Assembly (NCBI RefSeq): GCF_014646055.1
Contig: NZ_BMMS01000010.1
Location: forward strand, 77,674 to 141,673
DNA length: 64,000 nucleotides
Direction of reading: 5' to 3'
DNA from: Wenjunlia tyrosinilytica
GTDB taxonomy: Bacteria > Actinomycetota > Actinomycetes > Streptomycetales > Streptomycetaceae
The translations under genes and the position numbers were made by a program. Positions 53,311 to 61,423 of this stretch are shown here, piece after piece; position 1 is the first letter of the stretch, and every line of letters starts with the position of its first letter. The notes under the pieces were generated by a model that made no database searches, had not been told where the DNA came from, and saw only the letters and a list, made by a program, of their open reading frames with translations.

Positions 53311-53368
53311 CCGACGCCACCACGGACGCGGCGGCGTCCCCACGACCCGGCGCACCGGGCGACCGATC

Positions 53369-53395
53369 GGCCCCGCGGACACCATCCGCGGGGCC
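53369..53395 (+). terminator. Terminator of the Rpf-M23 gene
   Basis: Perfect 11-bp arms GGCCCCGCGGA and TCCGCGGGGCC with a 5-nt loop, 58 bp after the stop. Confidence 0.8.
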
Positions 53396-53529
53396 GTCGC
53401 CGTGTGCGCGGCCGCACGTCCCGAGTGGTGTGCGCCGGGCTTCCGGCACACAGTGGTCCTGTGCATCGTCCCCCGGCGGTGCGCGGAGCCACGCGCACCT
53501 CGGACGGATACGGAGTCGGGTGATCATCG

Positions 53530-54309
53530 TTGAGGAAGAGAATCCGGGCCGCCCAGGGCACTCCGTGCTGGGTCAGCCTTCTCACCGGGGATCTGGAGGC
53601 CGCCAAGAAGTTCTACGGTGGGCTGCTGGGCTGGCGGTACCGGCTCGCCTCCCAGCAGCCGGGCCCCTATGTCCTGGCGATATCGGACGGAGTGCCCGTG
53701 GCGGGCCTGGCGGCCACTGCCCACCAGATGGGCTTCCCTGTCTCCTGGACCTCCTACTTCGCCGCCGACGACGCCAATGAGATCGCGCAGAGAATCCGTG
53801 AGCGCGGCGGCACCGTGGCCGTCGGCCCGGTCGAGTTCGGCAATGGCCGAGTGGCCTGGGCGGCGGACCCGGCGGGTGCCGTGTTCGGCGTCTGGGAGGG
53901 CGAGATCGACCCCGTCTGGCGGATCGAGCGCCGTGCCGGAGCACCGGCATGGCTGGAACTGCGGACCGGAGACGCGTTCGCCGCCGCCATCTTCTACGGG
54001 GACGCCTTCGGCTGGGACACCGGGGACCCGCGCTACGAGATCCGGTACGAGCACGACCGCGTGATCCTGCGCATCGAGGGCCGCACCGTCGCCGGCCTGT
54101 TCGGCGGGGCGGTCGAGGACGCGCCCGATCCGAGGATCCGTCCGCGCTGGCAGGTCTACTTCTGCGTCGGAGACGTCGACGCCGCCACCCGCCTGGCCGC
54201 GGAGCTGGGCGGGACGGTCGTCTCCGAGCCGAACGACTCCCCGTTCGGCCGCGTGGCCACCGTGCGCGACCCCGAGGGCGGCCTGTTCTCCCTCGCCTCC
54301 TCGCAGTAG
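53530..54309 (+). CDS. VOC-superfamily protein with two glyoxalase-like modules
   Basis: Protein of 259 residues. The TTG at 53530 is the only usable start, since an in-frame TGA lies 9 nt before it. Module 1 (about 8-120): TPCWVSLLTGDLEAAKKFYGGLLGW then VAWAADPAGAVFGVWEG. Module 2 (about 130-259): AGAPAWLELRTGDAFAAAIFYGDAFGW then VATVRDPEGGLFSLASSQ. Such double-module proteins are common in Streptomyces and are often annotated as hydroxylase-like. The reaction is unknown. Confidence 0.88.
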   Translation: MRKRIRAAQGTPCWVSLLTGDLEAAKKFYGGLLGWRYRLASQQPGPYVLAISDGVPVAGLAATAHQMGFPVSWTSYFAADDANEIAQRIRERGGTVAVGPVEFGNGRVAWAADPAGAVFGVWEGEIDPVWRIERRAGAPAWLELRTGDAFAAAIFYGDAFGWDTGDPRYEIRYEHDRVILRIEGRTVAGLFGGAVEDAPDPRIRPRWQVYFCVGDVDAATRLAAELGGTVVSEPNDSPFGRVATVRDPEGGLFSLASSQ

Positions 54310-54500
54310 CGCCGTTCGGGGGACGGGCTGCGCGGGCCCGCGGGAGCCGTCCGGGGGCGGACTCCGAGGCGGATCGAGGGGCGCGTCGCGGGGTGGATCG
54401 CGCCCGGTGGCGGCCTCGCGCTCCCGGGCACACAGTGGAGGAGGACGAGACGCCCGGAGCAGGCGGCCGGGGCAGGCAACTCTCCTCGAGGAGGGACTCG

Positions 54501-54572
54501 ATGGCGCCGACGTTCATACCCGTCGGTCCCGCGTCAGGGGCGGCGTCGCGGACGGGACCGCACCGGCGGTGA
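54501..54572 (+). CDS. Possible 23-residue leader peptide
   Basis: ATG at 54501 with GAGGAGGGA 6 nt upstream, reading MAPTFIPVGPASGAASRTGP and HRR, then TGA. Its stop overlaps the GTG of the next gene as GTGA, so it may couple translation of that gene. Too short to judge by codon bias. Confidence 0.35.
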   Translation: MAPTFIPVGPASGAASRTGPHRR

Positions 54573-55033
54573 ACGCACCGCGACCACGGTGTCCGCAGGA
54601 GGTTCCGCCAGGCCAGGTCGCACGGCTCCTGGTGGCCGACCCTCCGGTGTGGGACCTGCCGCCCGGTGACGCGGCGGGGCCCAGGGCCGTGCGCTGCGTC
54701 CGCGACCAGCTCGATGTCTGGGGCCTGGCCTCGGCGGCGCCCCGAGTGGGCCGGGTGGCCGAGGGTGTGGCCGCGGCGGTGGCGGGCGGAGGGTGGTGCC
54801 GGCTCAGCCTCGATCTGGCGGTCCTCTCCGACGGCAGCGAGGTCGTCCGTCTGGAGATATACGCGACGGACGGCAACACCGCCTCGATGCTCTCGGCCGA
54901 CGCCCTGGACGGGCTGGAGAGCGAGTCCAACGGCTGGAACGCCTTCCGTCACCCGTCCGGCGTCCTGGTCTGGGCCCATGTGCCCACCCTTGCCTTAGGC
55001 CCCCTCCCGAGGACCTTCTGGCCGGCGGACTGA
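54569..55033 (+). CDS. Hypothetical protein, weakly HATPase-like
   Basis: Protein of 154 residues from GTG 54569. VWDLPPGDAAGPRAVRCVRDQLDVWGLAS recalls the N-terminal part of anti-sigma-factor-type histidine-kinase-like ATPases (WxLPxD...ARxxVRxxLxxWGL). The ATP-binding N-box (N-A-V-R-H) expected next is missing: VGRVAEGVAAAVAGGGWCRL stands there. The rest, VVRLEIYATDGNTASMLSAD and ALDGLESESNGWNAF, looks like an acidic beta-rich domain. It may be a degenerate relative. Its start overlaps the stop of a putative leader peptide. Confidence 0.6.
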   Translation: MNAPRPRCPQEVPPGQVARLLVADPPVWDLPPGDAAGPRAVRCVRDQLDVWGLASAAPRVGRVAEGVAAAVAGGGWCRLSLDLAVLSDGSEVVRLEIYATDGNTASMLSADALDGLESESNGWNAFRHPSGVLVWAHVPTLALGPLPRTFWPAD

Positions 55034-55090
55034 CCCCGGCCGTCTCGGCCCGTCCGGCCCCCGACGGTCCCGGCACGTCCGGTGTCGCCC

Positions 55091-55134
55091 GGCCACCGTC
55101 CCGTTCAGCAGCGGCCACCGTCCCGTTCAGCAGG
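55091..55134. repeat. Tandem duplication of 22 bp
   Basis: GGCCACCGTCCCGTTCAGCAG followed by C (55091-55112) and then G (55113-55134): two copies differing only in the last base. Non-coding. The gap 55034-55284 shows no gene. Confidence 0.9.
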
Positions 55135-55284
55135 ACGCCGCACCCCGACCGGGGCCAGGACCACCGGCCCCAGGAGATCGCCGCGGCCGACCTCACGCGA
55201 GGCAACGGCGTCGTGGGCTCCCGGAGGCGTCCGACAACTCCTCCTCGTTCGCCCGCCGTTGTTCGCCCCGCGCGGCCTGCCGCG

Positions 55285-55527
55285 CTACTGGAGGTAGGAC
55301 TCCACCTCGTCGACGGGGCGGGGCCGCTCGGGCCGGGCGGCCTCCCCGAACTCGGCGCTGGCCCGACGGCGGCGCAGCAGGTCCCAGCACTGGTCCAGCT
55401 GTCCCTCGATCTCCCGCAGCCGCAGGCGCCCGGCGTCGCCGAGGCCCTTGCCGGGGGCGCGGGAGCGCAGTTCGTGCTCCTCCGCGACCAGTTCGTCGAT
55501 GCGGCCGATGATGTCGTTGTCCGCCAT
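55285..55527 (-). CDS. DUF2630 small helical protein
   Basis: Protein of 80 residues. MADNDIIGRIDELVAEEHEL and LRLREIEGQLDQCWDLLRRR are the two amphipathic helices that define DUF2630, followed by a Pro/Glu tail. The pattern of charged heptads suggests a coiled coil. The SD GGGAGGAAG precedes the ATG at 55527. It stands alone on the minus strand. The function is unknown. Confidence 0.88.
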   Translation of the reverse strand: MADNDIIGRIDELVAEEHELRSRAPGKGLGDAGRLRLREIEGQLDQCWDLLRRRRASAEFGEAARPERPRPVDEVESYLQ

Positions 55528-55767
55528 GCTTCCTCCCGGTGGCGGCGAACGGCCGGCGATCCGCGGTCTCGGGCTTGGCCGTCGATCACCGGATTGCTCT
55601 CCTCACCCTAGACCCCGGGCTCGCACCGCGCGCATGAACGCCCACCCCGTGGGAGGGTGGAATGACAGGGCGGGGCGAGGCTGCGGACGTGCCTGGAACG
55701 TCCGGGACCGCCGGCGCGGCGGCACCCGTCGACGGGGAAGAGACGGGGAGGACGAGGGAGGCTCGAC

Positions 55768-56205
55768 ATGGGACGGCGATCCCTGGCAAGGCAGCTGCCG
55801 ATGAGACTCGCGACGGGCGGTTTCATCCTCAACTCCGGCCTGACGAAACGGGACGCGGACGAGGAGACCGCTCAGCAGCTCCATCGGTTCGCCACCACCA
55901 CCTATCCCTTCCTTGGCAAGCTGGAGCCGAGCCGGTTCGTCCGGCTGCTCTCGGCGGGCGAGATCGCCGTCGGCACCCTCCTGCTGGTGCCCTTCGTCCC
56001 GGCCGCGGTGGCGGGTGCGGCGCTCACCGGGTTCTCCGCCGGCCTGGTGGGCCTCTACCTGCGGACTCCGGGCATGCGCCAGGAGGGAAGCCTGCGCCCC
56101 ACCGAGCCGGGGATCGTGCTCGCCAAGGACGTCTGGATGTTCGGAATCGGCCTGTCGCTGGTGATCGACGGGGCGGCGCAGGCCTGTAGGAGGTCGTCCT
56201 CATGA
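55768..56205 (+). CDS. DoxX-like small membrane protein
   Basis: Protein of 145 residues. MRLATGGFILNSGLTKRDAD then a soluble stretch (QQLHRFATTTYPFLGKLEPSR) and three hydrophobic segments (AGEIAVGTLLLVPFVPAAVAG, FSAGLVGLYLRT, VWMFGIGLSLVIDG). The order resembles DoxX-like integral membrane proteins of unknown function. GAGGCTCGAC lies ahead of the ATG. The stop overlaps the next ATG (ATGA), so it forms a two-gene operon with the zinc-finger protein. Confidence 0.75.
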   Translation: MGRRSLARQLPMRLATGGFILNSGLTKRDADEETAQQLHRFATTTYPFLGKLEPSRFVRLLSAGEIAVGTLLLVPFVPAAVAGAALTGFSAGLVGLYLRTPGMRQEGSLRPTEPGIVLAKDVWMFGIGLSLVIDGAAQACRRSSS

Positions 56206-56465
56206 ACACGTGGAGGGACCCGCATCTGGCCATGGTCAAGCCCGTTGTGCCGCGCACTCCGCAGGGCTGCGAGGAGTGCCTGCTCATGGGCTCCCCATGG
56301 GTGCATCTGCGTCTGTGCCTGACCTGCGGCCATGTGGGCTGCTGCGACTCCTCGCCCAACAAGCACGCCAGGGCACACGCTTCGTACGAGGAGCACCCGA
56401 TCGTGCGGTCGTTCGAGCCGGACGAGGACTGGCGCTGGTGCTACGTGGACAACACGCTGGTGTGA
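56202..56465 (+). CDS. UBP-type zinc finger protein
   Basis: Protein of 87 residues. PRTPQGCEECLLMGSPWVHL, RLCLTCGHVGCCDSSPNKHA and HASYEEHPIVRSFEPDEDW contain the CxxC...CxxC...C...H...H...H set of ZnF-UBP (PF02148). Bacterial forms of this ubiquitin-binding fold are stand-alone and their partner is unknown. The ATG at 56202 overlaps the stop of the DoxX-like gene. Confidence 0.92.
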   Translation: MNTWRDPHLAMVKPVVPRTPQGCEECLLMGSPWVHLRLCLTCGHVGCCDSSPNKHARAHASYEEHPIVRSFEPDEDWRWCYVDNTLV

Positions 56466-56621
56466 CACGGCTGGGGTGCGGCACGTCGAGTGCTCCCCAG
56501 GGCACAGAGGGCGCACGTGGGTGGAGACTCGGTGTGACTTGACCCGTTCAAGGGAGTTCTGGGCCGGGGTGACCCATACGCTGGGGCCCGAATGATCACC
56601 ACCGAGCTCAGAGGAGTCCTC

Positions 56622-58052
56622 GTGACCCCACCCCACCAGCAGCCCACCGGACGCCCCGCCCCCGACCGGCGAGGCGGGCTCGTAGCGGCAGGCCTTCCCA
56701 TCGCGGTCGTGGCGCTTCTCGCCGCCGCCGCCGGCCCGGCGACGGCCGGCACGGTCGGCTCCTCGGGTGCCGGGGACCCGTACTTCGTCCTGGCTGGCAA
56801 CGGCGGATACAACGTCCACCACTACGATCTGACGCTCGGATACGACCCGAAGAGCCGCCACCTCGATGGACGGGCCGTCGTCACCGCCCGGGCCACCCAG
56901 CGGCTGACCCGTTTCGACCTCGACCTCAAGGGCCTGAAGGTCGCGCGCGTCACCGTCGACGGCGTCAAGGCCGCCTTCCGGCGCGACGGCCAGGAACTCG
57001 TGATCACCCCGAGGACCGCCGTGCGCAAGGACAAGGAATTCCGCACCACCGTCACCTACGCGGGCACTCCCAAGCCGGTAACCGACCCGGACGGCTCCCT
57101 GGACGGCTGGATCCCGACCGACGACGGCGCGTTCGTCGCGGGGGAGCCGCAGGGCGCCATGACGTGGTTCCCCGCCAACAACCACCCCAAGGACAAGGCG
57201 TCGTACGACTTCGCCGTCACCGTTCCGGACGGCACCACCGCCGTCGCCAACGGAGTCCTGCGCGGGAAGAAGACCTCCCACGGCCGCACCACCTTCCGCT
57301 GGCGGCAGTCCGAGCCGATGGCCGCGTACCTCGCCACCGCCACCGTGGGCAGGTTCAAGGTCGAGCAGTACACCGCCCCGGGCGGCCTGAAGGTCTACAA
57401 CGCCGTCGACCCGCGCGAGGCGTCGGCCTCGGCTCCCGTGCTGAAGAAGCTGCCGTCGGTCCTCGCCTGGGAGAGCAAGGTCTTCGGGCCCTACCCCTTC
57501 CACGGCGCCGGAGCCGTCGTGGACCGCGCCCCGCAGGCCGGGTACGCGCTGGAGACCCAGGCCCGCCCGCTGTACGACCGGGCGCCCGACCTGAGCACCC
57601 TGGTCCACGAGAGCGCGCACCAGTGGTTCGGGGACTCCGTCTCGCTGACCACCTGGAAGGACATCTGGCTCAACGAGGGCTTCGCCACCTACGCCGAGTG
57701 GCTCTACGACGAGCAGCACGGCGGCCGGAGCGCGCAGAAGGCGTTCGACGCCCTGTACGCCAGCGCAGCCGACAGCGACCTGTGGGCGTTCCCGCCCGCC
57801 AACCCCGGCAGTGGAGCGCGCATCTTCGACACGCCCGTGTACGCCCGCGGCGCCATGGCCCTGCACAAGCTGCGCAAGGCGGTCGGGGACAGGACGTTCT
57901 TCAGGATCCTGCGCACCTGGGCGGGCGACCACCGCGACGGGCACGGCACCACCGCGCAGTTCATCCGCCTCTCCGAGCGGCGCTCCGGCAAGGACCTCGA
58001 CAAGCTGTTCCACACCTGGATCGGCACCAAGGGCAAGCCCTCCCAGCCGTAG
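56622..58052 (+). CDS. Secreted M1-family metallopeptidase
   Basis: Protein of 476 residues from GTG 56622, chosen for AGAGGAG 5 nt upstream; ATG 56592 would be a leaderless alternative. Signal peptide about 25-44 (AGLPIAVVALLAAAAGPATA). The N-terminal beta domain has NVHHYDLTLGYDPKSRHLDG. The active site is LVHESAHQWFGDSVSLTTWK then DIWLNEGFATYAEW, the HExxH-x18-E zinc motif. AGYALETQARPLY occupies the GxMEN position with only the Glu kept. The C-terminal ARM-like domain seen in larger M1 enzymes is absent. An aminopeptidase role outside the cell is likely. Confidence 0.93.
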   Translation: MTPPHQQPTGRPAPDRRGGLVAAGLPIAVVALLAAAAGPATAGTVGSSGAGDPYFVLAGNGGYNVHHYDLTLGYDPKSRHLDGRAVVTARATQRLTRFDLDLKGLKVARVTVDGVKAAFRRDGQELVITPRTAVRKDKEFRTTVTYAGTPKPVTDPDGSLDGWIPTDDGAFVAGEPQGAMTWFPANNHPKDKASYDFAVTVPDGTTAVANGVLRGKKTSHGRTTFRWRQSEPMAAYLATATVGRFKVEQYTAPGGLKVYNAVDPREASASAPVLKKLPSVLAWESKVFGPYPFHGAGAVVDRAPQAGYALETQARPLYDRAPDLSTLVHESAHQWFGDSVSLTTWKDIWLNEGFATYAEWLYDEQHGGRSAQKAFDALYASAADSDLWAFPPANPGSGARIFDTPVYARGAMALHKLRKAVGDRTFFRILRTWAGDHRDGHGTTAQFIRLSERRSGKDLDKLFHTWIGTKGKPSQP

Positions 58053-58803
58053 GCGGTCCCGGACGTTTCCCGGCGCGGCTCCCCTCACCCCTTCCCGGCC
58101 GCTTCTTCCCGGCCGCCCCGGGCGTCAGGGCGCGGCGGCGCAGGCCCGGGGGCCGCGCCGGCTCGTCCGGCCCGGCGGGTGCGCCGGTGCGCACCCACCG
58201 GAGCAGGACCACGCTGACCACGGCGGCGAAGGCGCACCACGTGGAGATGAACTCGAGCCGCCACAGCGCCGCGCAGCCGGCGGCCCCGGCGGCCGTCAGC
58301 ACCCCCAGCAGCCGGAGCACCCGGTCACCGCTGAGCAGCAGCGCCCCCACCGTGGCGACGAGGTATCCGGCCATCAGCGGGCAGACGTGGGGCAGGCCGA
58401 TCCCGTAGCCGAGGGTGTGGCCGCGGACATGGGCCGTGACGGGCCTGGTCGCCACGTAGTACGTCAGGACCCCGGCGGTGGCCAGCCCGGTCACCACCAG
58501 CGGGACCAGGCGCCGCCGCGCCGCGGCGGAGGCGGCGAGAAGGACGGCGAGCGGCACCAGCGCGGGAAGGAGGGGCAGGGCTATGACCGCCCAGGCCGTC
58601 CTGGCCACCTGAGCCGTCCCGGCCGCGACTTCGCCCTCCTCGCCGCGCCACACCACGGATTCGATCAGCTGATGGGCGCCGAGCAGCAGGGGCAGGCTCG
58701 CCATCGGCAGGTCCCGCGCCCGGCGGACGCCGGCCAGGCAGGCCACACCGATCGCCGATACGGCCCCGCCCGCCGCAAGATCGGCCGTCTCGCTCCAGCA
58801 CAC
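57961..58803 (-). CDS. DUF6629-like polytopic membrane protein
   Basis: Protein of 280 residues from GTG 58803. The start CWSETADLAAGGAVSAIGVAC and LPLLLGAHQLIESVVWRGEE, then TAWAVIALPLLPALVPLAVLL, VVTGLATAGVLTYYVATRPVT and PLMAGYLVATVGALLLS give 6-7 hydrophobic segments, typical of DUF6629. The last about 60 residues are basic and non-hydrophobic, and the final 92 bp overlap the 3' end of the convergent M1 gene. The true functional end is probably near residue 220, and the tail may be read-through. Confidence 0.8.
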   Translation of the reverse strand: MCWSETADLAAGGAVSAIGVACLAGVRRARDLPMASLPLLLGAHQLIESVVWRGEEGEVAAGTAQVARTAWAVIALPLLPALVPLAVLLAASAAARRRLVPLVVTGLATAGVLTYYVATRPVTAHVRGHTLGYGIGLPHVCPLMAGYLVATVGALLLSGDRVLRLLGVLTAAGAAGCAALWRLEFISTWCAFAAVVSVVLLRWVRTGAPAGPDEPARPPGLRRRALTPGAAGKKRPGRGEGSRAGKRPGPPTAGRACPWCRSRCGTACRGPCRSAARRGG

Positions 58804-58930
58804 ATGATCACACGTTCCCCTCCGACACAGCGCGAACCATCCGACGCGTTGAGTACCGGTGGAGCGCGGAAGGGGAACGGAAGGGGAAATCCGGCGCGCC
58901 GATCGGGGCCGGGTGGAGCATGCTGTCGGT

Positions 58931-61423
58931 ATGGCGCGCGGAAGCCGAGGGCCAACGACGTCCGGGACCGGCACCGCCACGGAGTTCGACCGGGTGCTCG
59001 CCGAAGGCCTCCTGAGGGCCGTGCGGGCGGTCGAGGGCTACGGCGGAGGCGTCTACCTGCGCTCGGGCAATCGCCGTTCGCTGGTGCTGGCCCTGGTCGC
59101 GGGGGTGCCGCGCTCCCTGCTGCGGGCCTGGTGGCGCATCCCCGTCTCGGGCGCCGTGCCCGCGGCCGAGGCCTACCGCACGGGGCGCAGCATCTACCTC
59201 GCCGACGCGGGGGAGACCATGCGCCGGTTCCCGCAGATGTCCGTGGGGCTGCCCTATCCGTTCGCCTCCCTCTACATCCCCGTACGGGACGGGGGCGAGA
59301 TCGTGGGGGTGCTCGTCGTGCTCAGGGCCGCGTCCCACTGGACCGGCCTGACCGCCGCCGAGCGCCGCCGCCTGCGTGGCGCCGCCAATCGCGTCGGCTA
59401 CGGCCTCACCACGCTCTCCCGCGAGGGCCGGGCGGTCGACTACGACGCGGACCCGGTGGCCATCCGCATGCCGGCCGGCGCCGCGGCCCAGGTCCGGGTG
59501 GGGATGTTCGACTGGGACATGGCGGGCGGCGGGATCAGCGCCGACGACGAGGCGTGCGCCATCTTCGGAGTGGACCCCTCGGCCTTCACCGGATCGCTGC
59601 GGCAGCTGGCCTCCCGGGTGCTCCCCGACGACGCCAACGAGATCAGGGCCGTGGTGCGGGAGGCCCACGAGCAGGGGCGGGTGCTCGCCCGAAGACTCCG
59701 GCTCGCCGCTCCCGACGGCACCGTCAGGCCCGTCGAGGTGTGGGGGCAGGTCCCCGACCGCGCCGAGGGCGAGCCGAGGCACCTGGTGGGCGCCGTCCTC
59801 GACCTCGGATCCGGGATCCTCGCCGCGGAGGCGGCCGAGCGGCTGCCGGACGGGATCTTCTCCCTCGACGGGGACGGCAGGCTCACCTACGCCAACCACG
59901 GCCTGGAGGTCCTGTTGCGCGTCGACCGCGAGGAACTGCTCGGGCGGTACCCGTGGGAGGTCCTGCCATGGCTGTCCGACCCCGCCTACGAGGACCGCTA
60001 CCGGGCCGCGATGCTGTCACAGGAACCGACCTCGTTCATGGTCTGCCACCCGCGGGGGGAGTGGCTCGCCTTCGTCCTCTACCCGGACGTGCACGGCCTC
60101 ACCGGCAGGGTCGTGCCCACCGGACCGCCCAAGGACGAGGCCCGGGCCCACGCCGCCGACCCGTCGATGTTCGAGGCCCCGGGCGCCCCCGCGGTGACGG
60201 TGGCGCGGGCCGGAGCGCTCTACCACGTCGTGCAGATGGCGAGTGTGCTCACCGAGGCCGTCACCGTCCGCGAGGTGTGCGCGGTCGTGGCGGACCAGCT
60301 CCTTCCCGCCTTCGGCGGCCAGGAGGTGGCGCTGTACCTCATCAGCGACCGGCGGATGCACCTGGCCTGGCAGTCCGGCTACCCGGAGGGGTTCCTCGAC
60401 CGGTTCGAGGGGGTGCCGCTGGACGCGCGGCTGCCCGGAGTGGACGCCCTCACCTCCGGAGTGCCCATCTTCTTCGAGTCCGAGCGGCACCTGCTGTCCG
60501 CCTACCCCGGCATACCGCTGGACCGGATGCGCTCCTGGGCGTTCCTCCCCCTGATCGCCTCCAGCCACCCCGTCGGCTCGTGCATCCTCGGCTTCGACAC
60601 CCCGCACTCGTTCACCACCGACGAACGCGCCGCGCTCACCGCCCTCGGCGGCCTGGTCGCTCAGGCCGTGGAGCGCGCCCGCCTCTACGACGCCGAGTTC
60701 ACCCTCGCCCGCGGCCTCCAGCACGCCCTGCTGCCGCACCGGCTGCCCACCATCACCGGAGTGGAGACAGCGGCCCGCTACGTGCCCGGCACCCAGGGCA
60801 TGGAGATCGGCGGCGACTGGTACGACGTCATCCAGACCAGCCGCGGGGTGGCCGTGGTCGTCGGCGACGTCGAAGGGCACAACGTGGCGGCGGCCGCCAC
60901 CATGGGCCAGCTGCGCAGCGCCGCCCACGCCTTCGCCGCCAGCGGCGCCGCCCCCGAGGACGTGGTCCGCCGCACCAATGACCACCTCGTCGACCTCGAC
61001 GCCGGGCTGATGGCCAGCTGCGTCTACGTCGAGCTCGACCCGGGCTCCGGGCGCGCGCAGATCGTCCGGGCGGGCCACCCGCCGCCGCTGCTGCGCCACC
61101 CCCACGGCCCGGCCGATGTCCTCGAGATCGCCGGTGGCACCCTGCTCGGCGTGGACCGGCAGGCGAGCTTCCCCGTGACCAAGCTGGACCTGTCGGCCGG
61201 ATCCGTGCTGGCCATGTACACCGACGGCCTCGTCGAGCAGGCGGGGCAGGACATCGAGGAGGGGATCGAGCTGCTGCGCTCCTCCTTCGCGCACCTGCCC
61301 GCGATGGACCTGGAGTCCACGGCCGAACGCCTGGTCCAGTCCGCCCGGCGCTCCACCGACCGGCCGGACGACGCCGCGTTGCTGCTGACCGCCTACGTGG
61401 GCACGGGCGAGGGCAGCGGCTGA
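58931..61423 (+). CDS. GAF-PAS-PAS-GAF-SpoIIE (PP2C) phosphatase
   Basis: Protein of 830 residues. About 15-170: GAF-like (YGGGVYLRSGNRRSLVLALV). About 190-290: PAS (VGMFDWDMAGGGISADDEAC). About 300-400: PAS (DGIFSLDGDGRLTYANHGLE). About 425-590: GAF (LYHVVQMASVLTEAVTVREV). About 595-825: SpoIIE/PP2C with GLQHALLPHRLPTITGVETA, MEIGGDWYDVIQTSRGVAVV, VGDVEGHNVAAAATMGQLR and VLAMYTDGLVEQAGQ, where the metal-binding Asp residues are kept. These enzymes dephosphorylate anti-sigma antagonists or similar proteins in response to a sensed signal. The ATG at 58931 has GGTGGAG at a distance. The 3' end overlaps the next gene by 31 bp. Confidence 0.92.
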   Translation: MARGSRGPTTSGTGTATEFDRVLAEGLLRAVRAVEGYGGGVYLRSGNRRSLVLALVAGVPRSLLRAWWRIPVSGAVPAAEAYRTGRSIYLADAGETMRRFPQMSVGLPYPFASLYIPVRDGGEIVGVLVVLRAASHWTGLTAAERRRLRGAANRVGYGLTTLSREGRAVDYDADPVAIRMPAGAAAQVRVGMFDWDMAGGGISADDEACAIFGVDPSAFTGSLRQLASRVLPDDANEIRAVVREAHEQGRVLARRLRLAAPDGTVRPVEVWGQVPDRAEGEPRHLVGAVLDLGSGILAAEAAERLPDGIFSLDGDGRLTYANHGLEVLLRVDREELLGRYPWEVLPWLSDPAYEDRYRAAMLSQEPTSFMVCHPRGEWLAFVLYPDVHGLTGRVVPTGPPKDEARAHAADPSMFEAPGAPAVTVARAGALYHVVQMASVLTEAVTVREVCAVVADQLLPAFGGQEVALYLISDRRMHLAWQSGYPEGFLDRFEGVPLDARLPGVDALTSGVPIFFESERHLLSAYPGIPLDRMRSWAFLPLIASSHPVGSCILGFDTPHSFTTDERAALTALGGLVAQAVERARLYDAEFTLARGLQHALLPHRLPTITGVETAARYVPGTQGMEIGGDWYDVIQTSRGVAVVVGDVEGHNVAAAATMGQLRSAAHAFAASGAAPEDVVRRTNDHLVDLDAGLMASCVYVELDPGSGRAQIVRAGHPPPLLRHPHGPADVLEIAGGTLLGVDRQASFPVTKLDLSAGSVLAMYTDGLVEQAGQDIEEGIELLRSSFAHLPAMDLESTAERLVQSARRSTDRPDDAALLLTAYVGTGEGSG

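Noticed and set aside
55662-55767. Possible small gene before the DoxX-like gene (GGGAGGG then ATG)
   Set aside because: The frame runs through the DoxX-like gene in another phase with poor codon bias, and relatives are not recognised.
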